NCBI GenBank assembly: GCA_021018815.1 | Contig: JAITYX010000152.1 | Span: forward strand, 62,001-126,000 | Direction of reading: 5' to 3' | Source of the DNA: Talinum fruticosum | Taxonomy: Eukaryota; Streptophyta; Magnoliopsida; Caryophyllales; Talinaceae | Length of the DNA: 64,000 nt | In this document: positions 36,413 to 47,253 of the stretch, one piece after another | How the letters are laid out: each line of letters starts with the position of its first letter | Numbering within the stretch: the stretch's first letter is position 1 | Position numbers and translations under genes: made by a program | Notes under the pieces: model-generated | What the model was told of the DNA's origin: nothing | Seen by the model: only the letters and a program-made list of their open reading frames with translations | The model's database searches: none

Positions 36413-38651
36413 CTCTCCCCTTGTAGAAAAAATTTGTCCTCAAATTTGTGGGGATACCCTTTTCCAAGTTTGAAAAAAATTTGGGTATGTTGAAGCTTGT
36501 GGAAAGTTGAGAAAGGACATGCTCTTTTGTGCTTTTGAAGGCCTCTAGGACCTTTTCTTTCATGCCCGGCCAGAAGTGGTGTTCTTCTAGCAAGCTCACG
36601 ACGTTGTAAGAGCAAACTTGGCCAGCAAAGGCTTTATGATAAAGTATGCAAAACCTAGTGAGATCATTACCCTTTGGAGATAAAGGATCCGGTTCCACAT
36701 ACTCCTTTAAGTCCTCTAGAGCTTCCATGTCCGGCCACAAGGGATTCTCCCTTAACATAGACAAAATCAAGCTTTCACGTTCAGCCCATCCTTCATTGCA
36801 CACTCTAGGCAATTCTTGTGTACCACAATTGGAACTCAAAAACCGGTTGTCTACAATAAGGAAGTCATTTTGCTCAAAGAGACTAAGCACTTTCCATGGA
36901 CTTTCTAGGCCACTAACCATCAACTCTTCAATTTGTTTTTGGGCCTTTTGAACACTTGTGGAGCTTATGTGACATGCGGGTTTGCTGGACAGAAGGGTGT
37001 TTGTGTTTGGGTGGTGTATGGTTTTTTGTGGAGGATGGCCGAATGGGTTTTTATTTGGAGGAGTCCGGGCAGATTTGTTTTGGGGAGTTTCGGTGTGAAA
37101 TTGTGGGTTTTGGGGTAGTGGAATGAGCTCTTGAATGGGGCTAAGCTCAAGTTGCTTTCTCTTGGACAGAATCGCAAGGGCGATAAGAGCATTAAAACAC
37201 CACACAAGTTTGGTTAATACAAGCCAAAACAGATTGGCTTCCATCTTGTCAATTCTAGCTTCATGGACAGATTTGGTGTGGCCCGGAATCAAGGCCTCAT
37301 GGCTGGAAAAATGACATTTTAGGAGGTTAAGAATTTCCTCCTTGGGTCTCAATAACACCATTTGCTTCTTAGGACAAGTAGCAAGGCAGCCATGGTGTAT
37401 AAATTGGAAGAACAAGTCACTAGCTCCGCCATTAGCAAACAATTTTGTTCCCTTGAACAAATTCTCCTCATGCACTAGTGGTTCTCCAAAATCATACTCA
37501 ACACCAAATAAGCACATTAGCTTACAAAAATGGGAAACACAATTTTCCAATGGAGTAAAAGAGATATACCTCTTTGCCAACTTATGGACTTCTCGTTTGT
37601 ACCTCTCGGTTTGCCAATGGGTTGGTAAAGAGAATAACCATGAAAGTTCAACTCCATAAATACTCAATTGTTGTTGCTCTTGGCAACTCATCAAACACAA
37701 TAAGATCCTTTGATCTTCAAAGTAGTAACTCCAACATGTAAGTGTGAATAAGATAGTCAAAATTCTTTTTGGGCGCTTCACACAATCCGGATATAGTCTT
37801 TGGAGATTTCTTTCAACAATAAACACCCAAGTAAATTGTTCAAAAACAATTTTACAATCTTCCAAATGTAAAGGAATAGAACACCTCATAGAAATTGCAC
37901 TATTTAATTTTTGAGGTTCTCCTTGTTCTATCACTTTTAATTTCATCTCAAGCTCTTCCTCATGCTCAACTTCATGATCATCATTGTGCAACTTGGGCAG
38001 TCCACTCACGGCCAGAATGGGAACAGAAATGGGGAATGGATTTTTGGGAGGAAAATGGTCAAGTGAGGTTAAGGGTTCTTTGGTGATGGAAGGGGTATTT
38101 TGTGGGGGCTCAAAGGGCTGGACAAGTAGGTGGTTGGTGGCTATTTGGAAGGCTTGGTTTGGTGATTTGGGGTGGAGAAAGTGGGGGCTGGTTGGTTGGC
38201 TTTGGTGGGGAAATGTGGGGGCTCTTTTTGTGGAGTGCTGGGGTATTTTGTGGAGGTGGAGAGGGCTGGGCATTCGGTGTTTTGGAAAGAGAAGAAGGGG
38301 CTGAAAGTTTAGGGAAAGAGAAGACAAACCTTCCTTGTTATGGTGTGTGCTCTCGGTGGGAAGGGAGTTGTATTTGAATGGACAAAATTTCTTTAGCAAC
38401 TTCCCTCTTAGCTTGCTCCATGTATGCACTCTTTCTTTGCCTCTTGTCTTTCTTCTCACTTTGTAGGTTGTCCACCAAATGAGGGCATGACTCCTCAATT
38501 TTGACACAACAATCTCAACCTTCTCATTCTCCATTAAGCTCAAGTTTGCAAAGGCTTCATCAACCTTGACAAACCAACTAACAAATTGATTTTGTTGGCC
38601 ATAGAATTTAGGCACAAGTAGGCTAACTAACTCAAAGTTAGAAGATGTCAT
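36264..38651 (-). CDS. Short Gag + X polyprotein, 795 codons, with a frame-swapped linker
   Basis: Residues 10-95 form a Gag-like domain (PKFYGQQNQFVSWF, KVEIVVSKLRSHALIWW, WSKLRGKLLKKFCPF), recognisably related to the Gag core at 12832-13722. The second half of Gag, the knuckle and the protease are absent. A proline/histidine-rich linker follows, then the X region from about residue 255 (MRCSIPLHLEDCKIVFEQFTWVF). X contains a hydrophobic stretch at about 472-494 and a C-terminal SPWKVLSLFEQNDFLIVD segment. Compared with the 736-codon copy, a one-base deletion near 38312 and a one-base insertion near 38124 put residues 114-176 in another frame and then restore it. An extra A in a run near 36473 moves the end of the frame through the polypurine tract into the LTR. 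Role of X unknown. Confidence 0.82.
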   Translation of the reverse strand: MTSSNFELVSLLVPKFYGQQNQFVSWFVKVDEAFANLSLMENEKVEIVVSKLRSHALIWWTTYKVRRKTRGKERVHTWSKLRGKLLKKFCPFKYNSLPTESTHHNKEGLSSLSLNFQPLLLFPKHRMPSPLHLHKIPQHSTKRAPTFPHQSQPTSPHFLHPKSPNQAFQIATNHLLVQPFEPPQNTPSITKEPLTSLDHFPPKNPFPISVPILAVSGLPKLHNDDHEVEHEEELEMKLKVIEQGEPQKLNSAISMRCSIPLHLEDCKIVFEQFTWVFIVERNLQRLYPDCVKRPKRILTILFTLTCWSYYFEDQRILLCLMSCQEQQQLSIYGVELSWLFSLPTHWQTERYKREVHKLAKRYISFTPLENCVSHFCKLMCLFGVEYDFGEPLVHEENLFKGTKLFANGGASDLFFQFIHHGCLATCPKKQMVLLRPKEEILNLLKCHFSSHEALIPGHTKSVHEARIDKMEANLFWLVLTKLVWCFNALIALAILSKRKQLELSPIQELIPLPQNPQFHTETPQNKSARTPPNKNPFGHPPQKTIHHPNTNTLLSSKPACHISSTSVQKAQKQIEELMVSGLESPWKVLSLFEQNDFLIVDNRFLSSNCGTQELPRVCNEGWAERESLILSMLRENPLWPDMEALEDLKEYVEPDPLSPKGNDLTRFCILYHKAFAGQVCSYNVVSLLEEHHFWPGMKEKVLEAFKSTKEHVLSQLSTSFNIPKFFSNLEKGIPTNLRTNFFYKGRVMESGQPLIMDRGQVIKRDQTCMEISQRHLNFLLSFLIPEDGKSRVCSF
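36413..36424 (-). promoter_or_regulatory. Polypurine tract
   Basis: The minus strand reads ACAAGGGGAGAG, immediately before the 3' LTR. Here it also lies inside the open polyprotein frame, which continues into the LTR. Confidence 0.85.
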
Positions 38652-38835
38652 TTCAGCTCTCCAAAATCCAAATGTGAAGGGAATGGTGGTGGAGAAAAAA
38701 ATGGACGAGAAAAATATTTTGTGGTTTCTTTTTTTTTTTTTTGTGGATGAACGGTTTGGGATTTTTATGGAGCTGGCTGTTTTTGTGTTTTTGGTTTATG
38801 GGGAAATGGATACAATCACCCAAGGTTCAGAACTT

Positions 38836-38847
38836 GCTCTGATACCA
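38836..38847 (-). promoter_or_regulatory. Primer-binding site, initiator tRNA-Met
   Basis: TGGTATCAGAGC on the minus strand, four bases from the 5' LTR. Confidence 0.9.
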
Positions 38848-38851
38848 AAAA

Positions 38852-40085
38852 TGATGTGTAGTGGCGGAAGCAAAGAAAAAGATGGAAAAACCGCAAAACA
38901 CACAACCGGGCGAGAATAGGACCTGCAGGTGCGGTTCTGGGGAAAAGGGTGAAAGGAGGGGTAAATGGTCTTGGTTTTGGACGAAATTTGGTGGAGAGGT
39001 AGTTAACTGGTTGGGAAAGGTTATGGTAAAATTTGGGCAGCATCCAAGGTCGGGATCACCTTGATCCAAACGCAAACAGAAAGCCTCGCTGGGTGGCTGT
39101 CCAGAATGAGGTTCTTTGTTTGTTTTTGGTGCTGGGGATGGAGTTCTTCTTGGATTGAGCTGAGATTTGGAGGGAATGGACTCAACTCATGTAAGATGAA
39201 GTGTGTGAAATTTGGGAAAGAGATGATTTGTGGATTGGGAGATATGGTTGATGGAAGTCGCTGGATAGAACCTGGATTCTGGCTTGGATACGAAACACCA
39301 CCAAGCTGAATCAAGGGGCACTCTTAAACGGTCCGGATACAGAAACACCACCGGGGCTTAAGAGACTCAAAGGACACCACCAAGCTTGCCAAGGCCTGGA
39401 TACAGCATTGAGGATTCAAAGGGTTGAGAAATCCATCTCACAAGAGCAAAGCTCAAATTCATATATTCATCAAAAAGTGTTTTTACATGAGCTAGGCTTG
39501 CTGAATTTATAATGCCTAACATTGGCATTTTACAAAGCTGAAACATAGCTAAAAATTAAAGCAAAATCAAAACAAAATTAGCCAAGATTCTTTCCCCTCC
39601 TCCAAGTTAAGCTAGGAGAAATTTCAGCCAAGTATTTGATGGTTAGGGAACATGTGGCTATGGTTTGTTTCCCCTTTGCCAAGCCTCCTTAATTCTTCTA
39701 GAATGCTCTTCATGTGGGCTGCTTTGGATGCTCCCCTTAGGCGCCTAGGCATGTTGTAATTGACCTTGGACCGACCAGAATCAAATACAAATTATTTATG
39801 TGCAAAGACACCTTACTTCACGTTTTGTCATGGCCAAAATGCACCTTGCTCTAACATGGAGGATTTTAGGTTTGCTAGCTGATTCTTCTTGGCTCTCCTT
39901 CTTGACTCTTAGGTAAATAATTATTTATGAACAATCTTAAAAAGAACACACTCTTGACTTCCCATCCTCCGGGATCAAAAATGATAATAAGAAATTCAAG
40001 TGTCTTTGGCTGATTTCCATGCATGTTTGATCTCTCTTGATAACTTGTCCTCGGTCCATGATCAAGGGCTGTCCACTTTCCATCA
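38852..40085 (-). repeat. 5' LTR of element 35180-40085
   Basis: It is 1,234 bp. Stem-loop block 39275-39406, TATA-like motif near 39503-39513. It is largely identical to the 3' LTR but carries a different short patch at the U5 end, evidence of exchange between family members. Confidence 0.94.
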
Positions 40086-43000
40086 GCAACCAAGTGGTTC
40101 TCTTCTAGGCCTTAGTAAACGAACCTCGCTGAAACATTCCATGGCCTCGCTTTCTAAGTTGCCCCTTATTGGCTCGGTAAGCGGGGTGAATCTCTTCCTA
40201 AGTCGGTTTGGTTCTATCTTGTTACTTCTTCTTGATAGCTGGTTAACAAATGAGAGAGTAAATTCCTTCCTTCCTTGCTTCCAAACTCTAACTACCAACT
40301 TACCTATCGTTCCCCTCCATCCCATTCCCCTAACATGATTTCTTCTGCAATTATTCATCAATTGTTGCGGATATCTACCACCACATAAAGCTTCCCATCC
40401 CCATATGCCACCGAAGCTTAACTCGGACCCTCGTATGGGTTCTAAGCCGGGTTGGGTGCCATCACCGACTCTAAGAAAGTCAAATTAGTTACACTCAAGT
40501 TGAGGCACCATGTGACGGAGATCTCTATGCTACTACCTTAAACTCAATCACTAAGAATCATTTGGTGGTGGTGAGTCTCATCCATCGAAGCTTGGACTCT
40601 ATCCTCATCCGAAGATCCATCAACTCTCATCCGAAGATCTATCAACTCTCATCCGAAGATCCCTTCACTCTATCCGAAGATCCATCAACTCTCATCCGAA
40701 GATCCCTCAACTATCATCCGAAGATCCATCAACTCTCGTCCGAAGATACATCAATTCTCCTCCATACGTGATGGACATGAGCCCAGCAATGATCACATAC
40801 TACAAACCCAAATCCATCCTCGACAAGGATGAAATGGGAGAGACCCGTTTTGAGCCTCATTCCAAGTGCTACAATGTTTCGATCCAGCTCGGTGTTTCTA
40901 AGGCTGAATATTTTAGCCAATTATTCACTCATGTCTTGGCATTTGGACCTCAAACTTTGCATGGAAGCACCTGCAGCTGTCCTCTATCTAGTCCAATAAT
41001 GGGCATCTTAGTACTTGGCGGAAATAATAAATGACGAAGACATTTTGTTGAAACTGGCAGATTGCTCATCCAGGATGACAGCTGCACTTTGTTTTGATCA
41101 TATCTGCTGATCCAGAGCTTCAACGACAACTCATGATACATGGTTGGAAAGCTAACATCCTAAGCTTTCTATCCATACTAAGAAGCGCTAAATTGGAGAT
41201 GTGAATCGAAAGTTATGAGCAATTTGAAGTTGACTTAGAAAACTGGAAGTTACAATTCCGGAATGGCGCATGAAGGCCAAATTCAAACGGGTGATCAGTC
41301 AACTATGGATTAGGTTTCGGTCTCCAATTTTCACAAGGGTATTCCTGGACGTGTCTACACTAATAGCAGAGTATAGGCACTGTCTTTTAGGCCGGAGATA
41401 ATAAGGGAAAAGGACCAAGTTTCAAACCGAGTATTTTTAGGCACATTCTGGCCGGTTATTTTCAATGTCCAAATGGTCCATGCCTAAGTATTCATCTTCC
41501 CCTAGTATTTAGCTGGGTATGAAGTGTTACTCTCTAATGTCATATGCACATAAATAAAATGATGCGTAAAAGGAAAGGAATATTATGTGTTGGATCAATG
41601 AGAGTGAAGCTTGCATAAGGTTTGGCAACCAAGTGGTTCTCTTCTAGGTCTTAGTAAACGAACCTCGCTGAAACATTCCATGGCCTGCTTTCTAAGTTGC
41701 CCCTTATTGGCTCGGTAAGCGGGGTGAATCTCTTCCTAAGTCAGTTTGGTTCTATCTTGTTACTTCTTCTTGATAGCTGGTTTACAAATGAGAGAGTAAA
41801 ATCCTTCCTTCCTTGCTTCCAAACTCTAACTACCAACTTACCTATCGTTCCCCTCCATCCCATTCCCTAACATGATTTCTTCTCCAATTATTCATCAATT
41901 GTTGCGGATATCTACCACCACATAAAGCTTCCCATCCCCATATGCCACCGAAGCTTAACTCGGACCCCGTATGGGTTCTAAGCCGGTTGGGTGCCATCAC
42001 CGACTCTAAGAAAGTCAAATTAGTTACACTCAAGTTGAGGCACCATGTGATGGAGATCTCTATGCTACTACCTTAAACTCAATCACTAAGAATCATTTGG
42101 TGGTGGTGAGTCTCGTCCATCGAAGCTTGGACTCTATCCTCATCCGAAGATCCATCAACTCTCATCCGAAGATCTATCAACTCTCATCCGAAGATCCCTT
42201 AACTCTATCCGAAGATCCATCAACTCTCATCCGAAGATCCTCAACTATCATCCGAAGATCCCTCAACTCTCGTCCGAAGATACATCAATTCTCCTCCATA
42301 CATGATGGACATGAGCCCAGCAATGATCACATACTACAAACCCAAATCCATCCTAGACAAGAATGAAATGGGAGAGACCCGTTTTGAGCCTCATTCCAAG
42401 TGCTAGAATATTTCAGTCCAGCCCGGTGTTTCTAAGGCTGAATATTTTAGCCAATTATTCACTCATGTCTTGGCATTTGGACCTCAAACTTTGCATGGAA
42501 GCACCTGCAGATGCCCTCTATCTAGTCCAATAATCGGCATCTTAGTATTCGGCGGAAATAATAAATGACGAAGACTTTTTGTTGAAACCGGCGGATTGCT
42601 CATCCAGGATGACACCTGCACTTTGTTTTGATCATATCTGCTCATCCAGAGCTTCAACGACAACTCATGATACATGGTTGGAAAGCTAACATGCTAAGCT
42701 TTCTATCCATACTAAGAAGAGCTAAATTGGAGCTGTGAATCGAAAGTTATGAGCAATTTGAAGTTGACTTAGAAAACTGGAAGTTACAATTCCGGAATGG
42801 CGCATGAAGGCCAAATTCAAACGGGTGATCGAGTCAACTATGGATCAGCTTTTGGTCTCCAATTTTCACAAGGGTATTCCTGGACATGTCTATACTAATA
42901 GCAAAGTATAGGCATTGTCTTTTAGGCCGGAGATAATAAGGGAAAAGGACCAAGTTTCAAACCGGGTATTTTTAGGCACATTCTGGCCTGGTTATTTTCA

Positions 43001-44046
43001 ATGTCCAAATGGTCCATGCCTAAGTATTCATCTTCCCTAGTATTTGGCTGGGTATGAAGTGTTACTCTCTAATGTCATATGCACATAAATAAAATGATGC
43101 ATAAAAGGAAAGGAATATTATGTGTTGGATCAATGAGAGTGAAGCTTGCATAAGGTTTGGCAACCAAGTGGTTTTCTTCTAGGTCTTAGTAAACGAACCT
43201 CGCTGAAACATTCCATGGCTTGTTTTCTAAGTTGCCCCTTATTGGCTCGGTAAGCGGGGTGAATCTCTTCCTAAGTCACTTTGGTTCTCTCTTGTTACTT
43301 CTTCCTGATAGCTGGTTTACAAATGAGAGAGTAAAATCCTTCCTTCCTTCCAAACTCTAACTACCAACTTACCTATCGTTCCCTTCCATCCCATTCCCAC
43401 AACATGATTTCTTCTCCAATTATACATCAATTGTTGCGGATATCTACCACCACATAAAGCTTCCCATCCCCATATGCCACCGAAGCTTAACTCGGACCCC
43501 CGTATGGGTTCTAAGCCAGGTTGGGTGCCATCACCGACTCTAAGAAAGTCAAATTAGTTACACTCAAGTTGAGGCACCATGTGATGGAGATCTCTATGCT
43601 ACTACCTTAAACTCAATCACTAAGAATCATTTGGTGGTGGTGAGTCTCGTCCATCGAAGCTTGGACTCTATCCTCATCCGAAGATCCATCAACTCTCATC
43701 CGAAGATCTATCAACTCTCATCCGAAGATCCCTTAACTCTATCCGAAGATCCATCAACTATCATCCGAAGATCCCTCAACTCTCGTCCGAAGATACATCA
43801 ATTCTCCTCCATACATGATGGACATGAGCCCAGCAATGATCACATACTACAAACCCAAATCCATCCTAGACAAGAATGAAATGGGAGAGACCCGTTTTGA
43901 GCCTCATTCCAAGTGCTAGAATATTTCGATCCAGCCCGGTGTTTCTAAGGCTGAATATTTTAGCCAATTATTCACTCATGTCTTGGCATTTGGACCTCAA
44001 ACTTTGCATGGAAGCACCTGCAGATGCCCTCTATCTAGTCCAATAA
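40086..44046. repeat. 1.53-kb tandem satellite, third block
   Basis: Anchors are at 40562, 42097 and 43631 (spacings 1,535 and 1,534). From 42097 rightward the monomers carry CCTAGACAAGAATG and GCAGATGCCCTC variants shared with 58195-64000. It ends with AATAA (44042-44046), the duplication of the next insertion. Confidence 0.97.
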
Positions 44047-45740
44047 TGATGGAAATTTCTATCCATACTTAACTTTCAAGAGTCAAGGGGTCTCTCAAGT
44101 TAAAGCATAAAAGGAGTCAAACTTATTTTTACATCAAAAACTCCTATGCTAGTCCAAAAGTGCAAGCCAAGCCAAGGATGGAAGAGATCGTTAAAGGCCT
44201 TGAGAATTGTCATTCAAAGACAATTAGCACATAAATAAATGTTGCCAAACGAGTAAAGCAAGATATGCATCAAAGACGGTCCAAAAATACCTAAAGGGTA
44301 TTTTAGGCACATTTTGTTCATGCTGAATTTTATGGCCGAAAATGTCATGCTTGGTCAAGAGTCAATGGCCGGACCTTCAAGGTTCAAGAAGACATTCTAG
44401 AAGCCTCCTAGAATATGATGTGTTGGCCAAATAGAAATGAGGCTTGGGAAAGGGGAAACCAATGATGGAAAGTGGACTGCCCGAGCATTTTGAGCTAAGA
44501 AATATCCCTCCTAAAGAGTTTTGCATGATTAAGGAAGAACCGGGAATATTTGATATATCCATGGTTTCAAGCCTTTTGATGATGGATCCCGGAGGTTGAT
44601 TAGATAAGGAGATTAAAACCCTTATGTTCTTGTTTATAAATAAATGTTCATCGATGGAGACATGAACGAGAGTTAGTAAAGTTACAAGCTAGCCACCAAA
44701 AGTCCTTTCATGTTTGAGCAAGGATGAACCTGGCCGGGAGTTATTCCAAGTGCTACTATTTTTGCCATGTCCATAAATAATGACCAAGGGACGGTCCAAG
44801 GGCTAAGATGAATGTCCATGCACTTAAGGGAAGCATCCAAAGACATATTTCAAGGAGCATTCTAGAAGCACTAACCATAATGGGAGTTGGTTAGAAGGAT
44901 GCTTGGCAAAGGGGAAATTCAACCACATCCACATGTTCCCAAATGCCCAAATACTTGGCTAGGATTTATCCAAGCTTAACTTGGAGAGGAGGAAAGCATC
45001 TAATTAGTTAGCATTTTGTTTTGCTTTAATTTTCAGCTTTGTTAATTTCAATTTCCAGCATGGTTAGTTGTATTGGCGGCTCTATATATTCAGCATGCAC
45101 ACTCCTTGTAAAAGCACTTTTTGATGAATATACAAACCTTGAGTGTTATACTCTTTTCGGGATGGATTTCTCGAGCCTCTAAATCCTCAAAGCTGTATCC
45201 TAGGTTGGCATCTAGGTGGTGTCCTTTGAGTCTCCCAAACCCGGTGGTGTTTACGTATCCGGACCGTTTGAGAGCGCCCCTGATTCGGCTTGGTGGTGTT
45301 TACGTATCCAAGCCAGAATCCAGGTTCTATCCAGCGACTTCCATCAACCATATCTCCCAATCCACGAATCATCTCTTTCCTAAATTTCACACACTTCATC
45401 TTACATGAGTTGAGTCCATTCCCTCCAAATCTCAGCTCAATCCAAGAAGAACTCCATCCCCAGCACCAAAAACAAACAAAGAACCTCATTCGGATAGCCA
45501 CCCAGCGAGGCTTTCTGTTTGCATTTGGCTCAAGGTGATCCCGACCTTGGATGCTGCCCAAATTTTACCACAACCTTCTCCAACCAGTTAATTAACCTTC
45601 CACCAAATTTCGTCCAAAAACTCCATCATTTACCCCTCCTTTCACCTTTTTCCCCAGAACCGCACCTGCAGGTCCTGTTACGCCTGATTGTGTGTTTTGC
45701 GGTTTTCCATCTTTTTCTTTGCTTCCGCCACTATACATCA
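44047..45740 (+). mobile_element. Chimeric solo LTR: 416 bp of one LTR joined to a complete second LTR
   Basis: Flanked by AATAA (44042-44046, 45741-45745). At 1,694 bp it is too long for one LTR. Positions 44047-44462 are a U3 start of distinct sequence, with CACATAAATAAATG and GGGTATTTTAGGCACATT. A second LTR tip, TGATGGAAAGTGGACTGCC, begins at 44463 and runs 1,278 bp to the single end at 45740. The flank ACCAA before 44463 has no partner. The simplest history is a nested insertion followed by recombination between the two like-oriented LTRs. Confidence 0.9.
45193..45320 (+). ncRNA. Triple stem-loop block in LTR leader
   Basis: Hairpin 1 CCTAG/CTAGG. Hairpin 2 CTC-CAAAC-CCGG paired to CCGG-GTTTG-GAG. 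Hairpin 3 is a perfect 12-bp stem (GATTCGGCTTGG side, then CCAAGCC and GAATC with one bulged A). Loops are TGGTGTTTACGTAT. Confidence 0.72.
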
Positions 45741-45860
45741 AATAATCGGCATCTTAGTATTCGGCGGAAATAATAAATGACGAAGACTTTTTGTTGAAAC
45801 TGGCAGATTGCTCATCTAGGATGACACTCGCACTTTGTTTTGATCATATCTCGCTCATCC
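45741..45860. repeat. Satellite remnant, 120 bp, between two LTR insertions
   Basis: Continues the monomer from AATAA to the CATCC duplication (45856-45860) of the 12.3-kb nest, in phase with both sides. Confidence 0.95.
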
Positions 45861-45967
45861 TGATGTGTAGTGGCGGAAGCAAAGGAAAAGATGGAAAAAC
45901 CGCAAAACACACAACCGGGCAGAATAGGACCTGCAGGTGCGGTTCTGGGAAAAAGGTGAAAGGAGGG

Positions 45968-47225
45968 TGATGTGTAGTGGGAGGCGGAAGCAAAAGGAAG
46001 CAAAACCGCAAGAAAACCAAGCTGGCCAGAATAGGACCTGCAGGTGCGGTTACTGGGGAAAAGGGTGAAAGGAGGGGTAAATGGTCTTGGTTTTGGACGA
46101 AATTTGGTGGAGAGGTAGTTAACTGGTTGGGAAAGGTTGTGGTAAAATTTGGGCAGCATCCAAGGTCGGGATCACCTTGAGCCAAACGCAAACAGAAAGC
46201 CTCACTGGGTGGCTGTCCAGAATGAGGTTCTTTGTTTGTTTTTGGTGTCTGGGGATGGAGTTCTTCTTGGATTGAGCTGAGATTTGGAGGGAATGGACTC
46301 AACTCATCTAAGATGAAGTTTTTGAAATTTGGGAAAGAGATGATTCGTGGATTGGGAGATATGGTTGATGGAAGTCGCTGGATAGAACCTGGATTCTGGC
46401 TTGGATACGTAAACACCACCAAGCTGAATCAAGGGGCACTCTTAAACGGTCCGGATACAGAAACACCACCGGGGCTTAAGAGACTCAAAGGACACCACCA
46501 AGCTTGCCAAGGCTCGGATACAGCAATGAGGATTCAAAGGGTTGAGAAATCCATCTCACAAGAGCAAAGCTCAAATTCATATATTCATCAAAAGTGTCTT
46601 TACAATGGAGCATAGGTGCTGAATATATAATGCCTAACAATGGCATTTTACAAGCTGAAACTAAGCTGGAAAATAAAGTAAAAATGATAATAAAACTACT
46701 AAGATTCTTTCCCTTCCTCCAAGTTAAGCTAGAGTGAATTCTAGCCAAGTATTGCAAAATTGGGAACATGTGGTTGTGGCTTGTTTTCCCCTTTCCCAAG
46801 CTTCTCAATTAGTTGCTTCTAGACTTCCTTGTAATGCTCTTCCTTTGTTGCTCTCTTTCCGGCCTAGGTAGCATCATATGACAATATGGACCGACCATAT
46901 TTAAGCACTAAATTATTTATGAACATGAGCTGGATAAGGACACGGCTGGACAAGGCCACGACTGGACAAGGCTGAATCCACTTGCTTTAACATGGAGGAA
47001 TTTAGGTGGCTAGCTTTGGCTAGCTTTGATTCTTCTTCTAGGCTCTTAGGTAAATAATTATTTATGAACATAAGGCCATAAAAAATCACTTCGCCGGTTG
47101 CTCATCCTCCGGGATAAAAAATGAATAAGGGAAATTCAAGTGTTTTCGGTTCATTGCCATGCTTGTTTGATCTCTCTTGATGATTAATCTTCGGTCCATG
47201 ACCAAGGGCTGTCCACTTTCCATCA
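45968..47225 (-). repeat. 3' LTR of element 45968-50922
   Basis: It is 1,258 bp and starts with the TGATGTGTAGTGGGAGGCGG variant (extra bases after GTGG). Stem-loop block 46391-46525. Small differences from its mate include GACACGGCTGGAC here versus GACACGTGCTGGAC there, a CG-associated indel. Confidence 0.94.
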
Positions 47226-47237
47226 CTCTCCCCTTGT
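47226..47237 (-). promoter_or_regulatory. Polypurine tract
   Basis: ACAAGGGGAGAG on the minus strand, adjoining the 3' LTR. The polyprotein stops 28 bp before it. Confidence 0.85.
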
Positions 47238-47253
47238 AGAAAAAAATTTGTCC

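Larger units (their letters stand above)
35180..40085 (-). mobile_element. Complete non-autonomous element, short Gag + X class
   Basis: The element is 4,906 bp with target duplication GCAAC (35175-35179, 40086-40090) in satellite. Parts: 3' LTR 35180-36412, polypurine tract 36413-36424, polyprotein 36264-38651, primer site 38836-38847, 5' LTR 38852-40085. The outermost base of the 3' LTR is C instead of T on the plus strand. The internal region is 2,439 bp, the same length as in 45968-50922. No reverse transcriptase, integrase or protease is encoded. Confidence 0.95.

Noticed and set aside
45844..46422. 192-codon minus-strand frame and similar proline-rich frames within LTRs (for example 49609-50127, 56932-57528)
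   Set aside because: They lie wholly in LTR leader/U5 sequence, are not conserved between copies, and run antisense to the LTR transcript.
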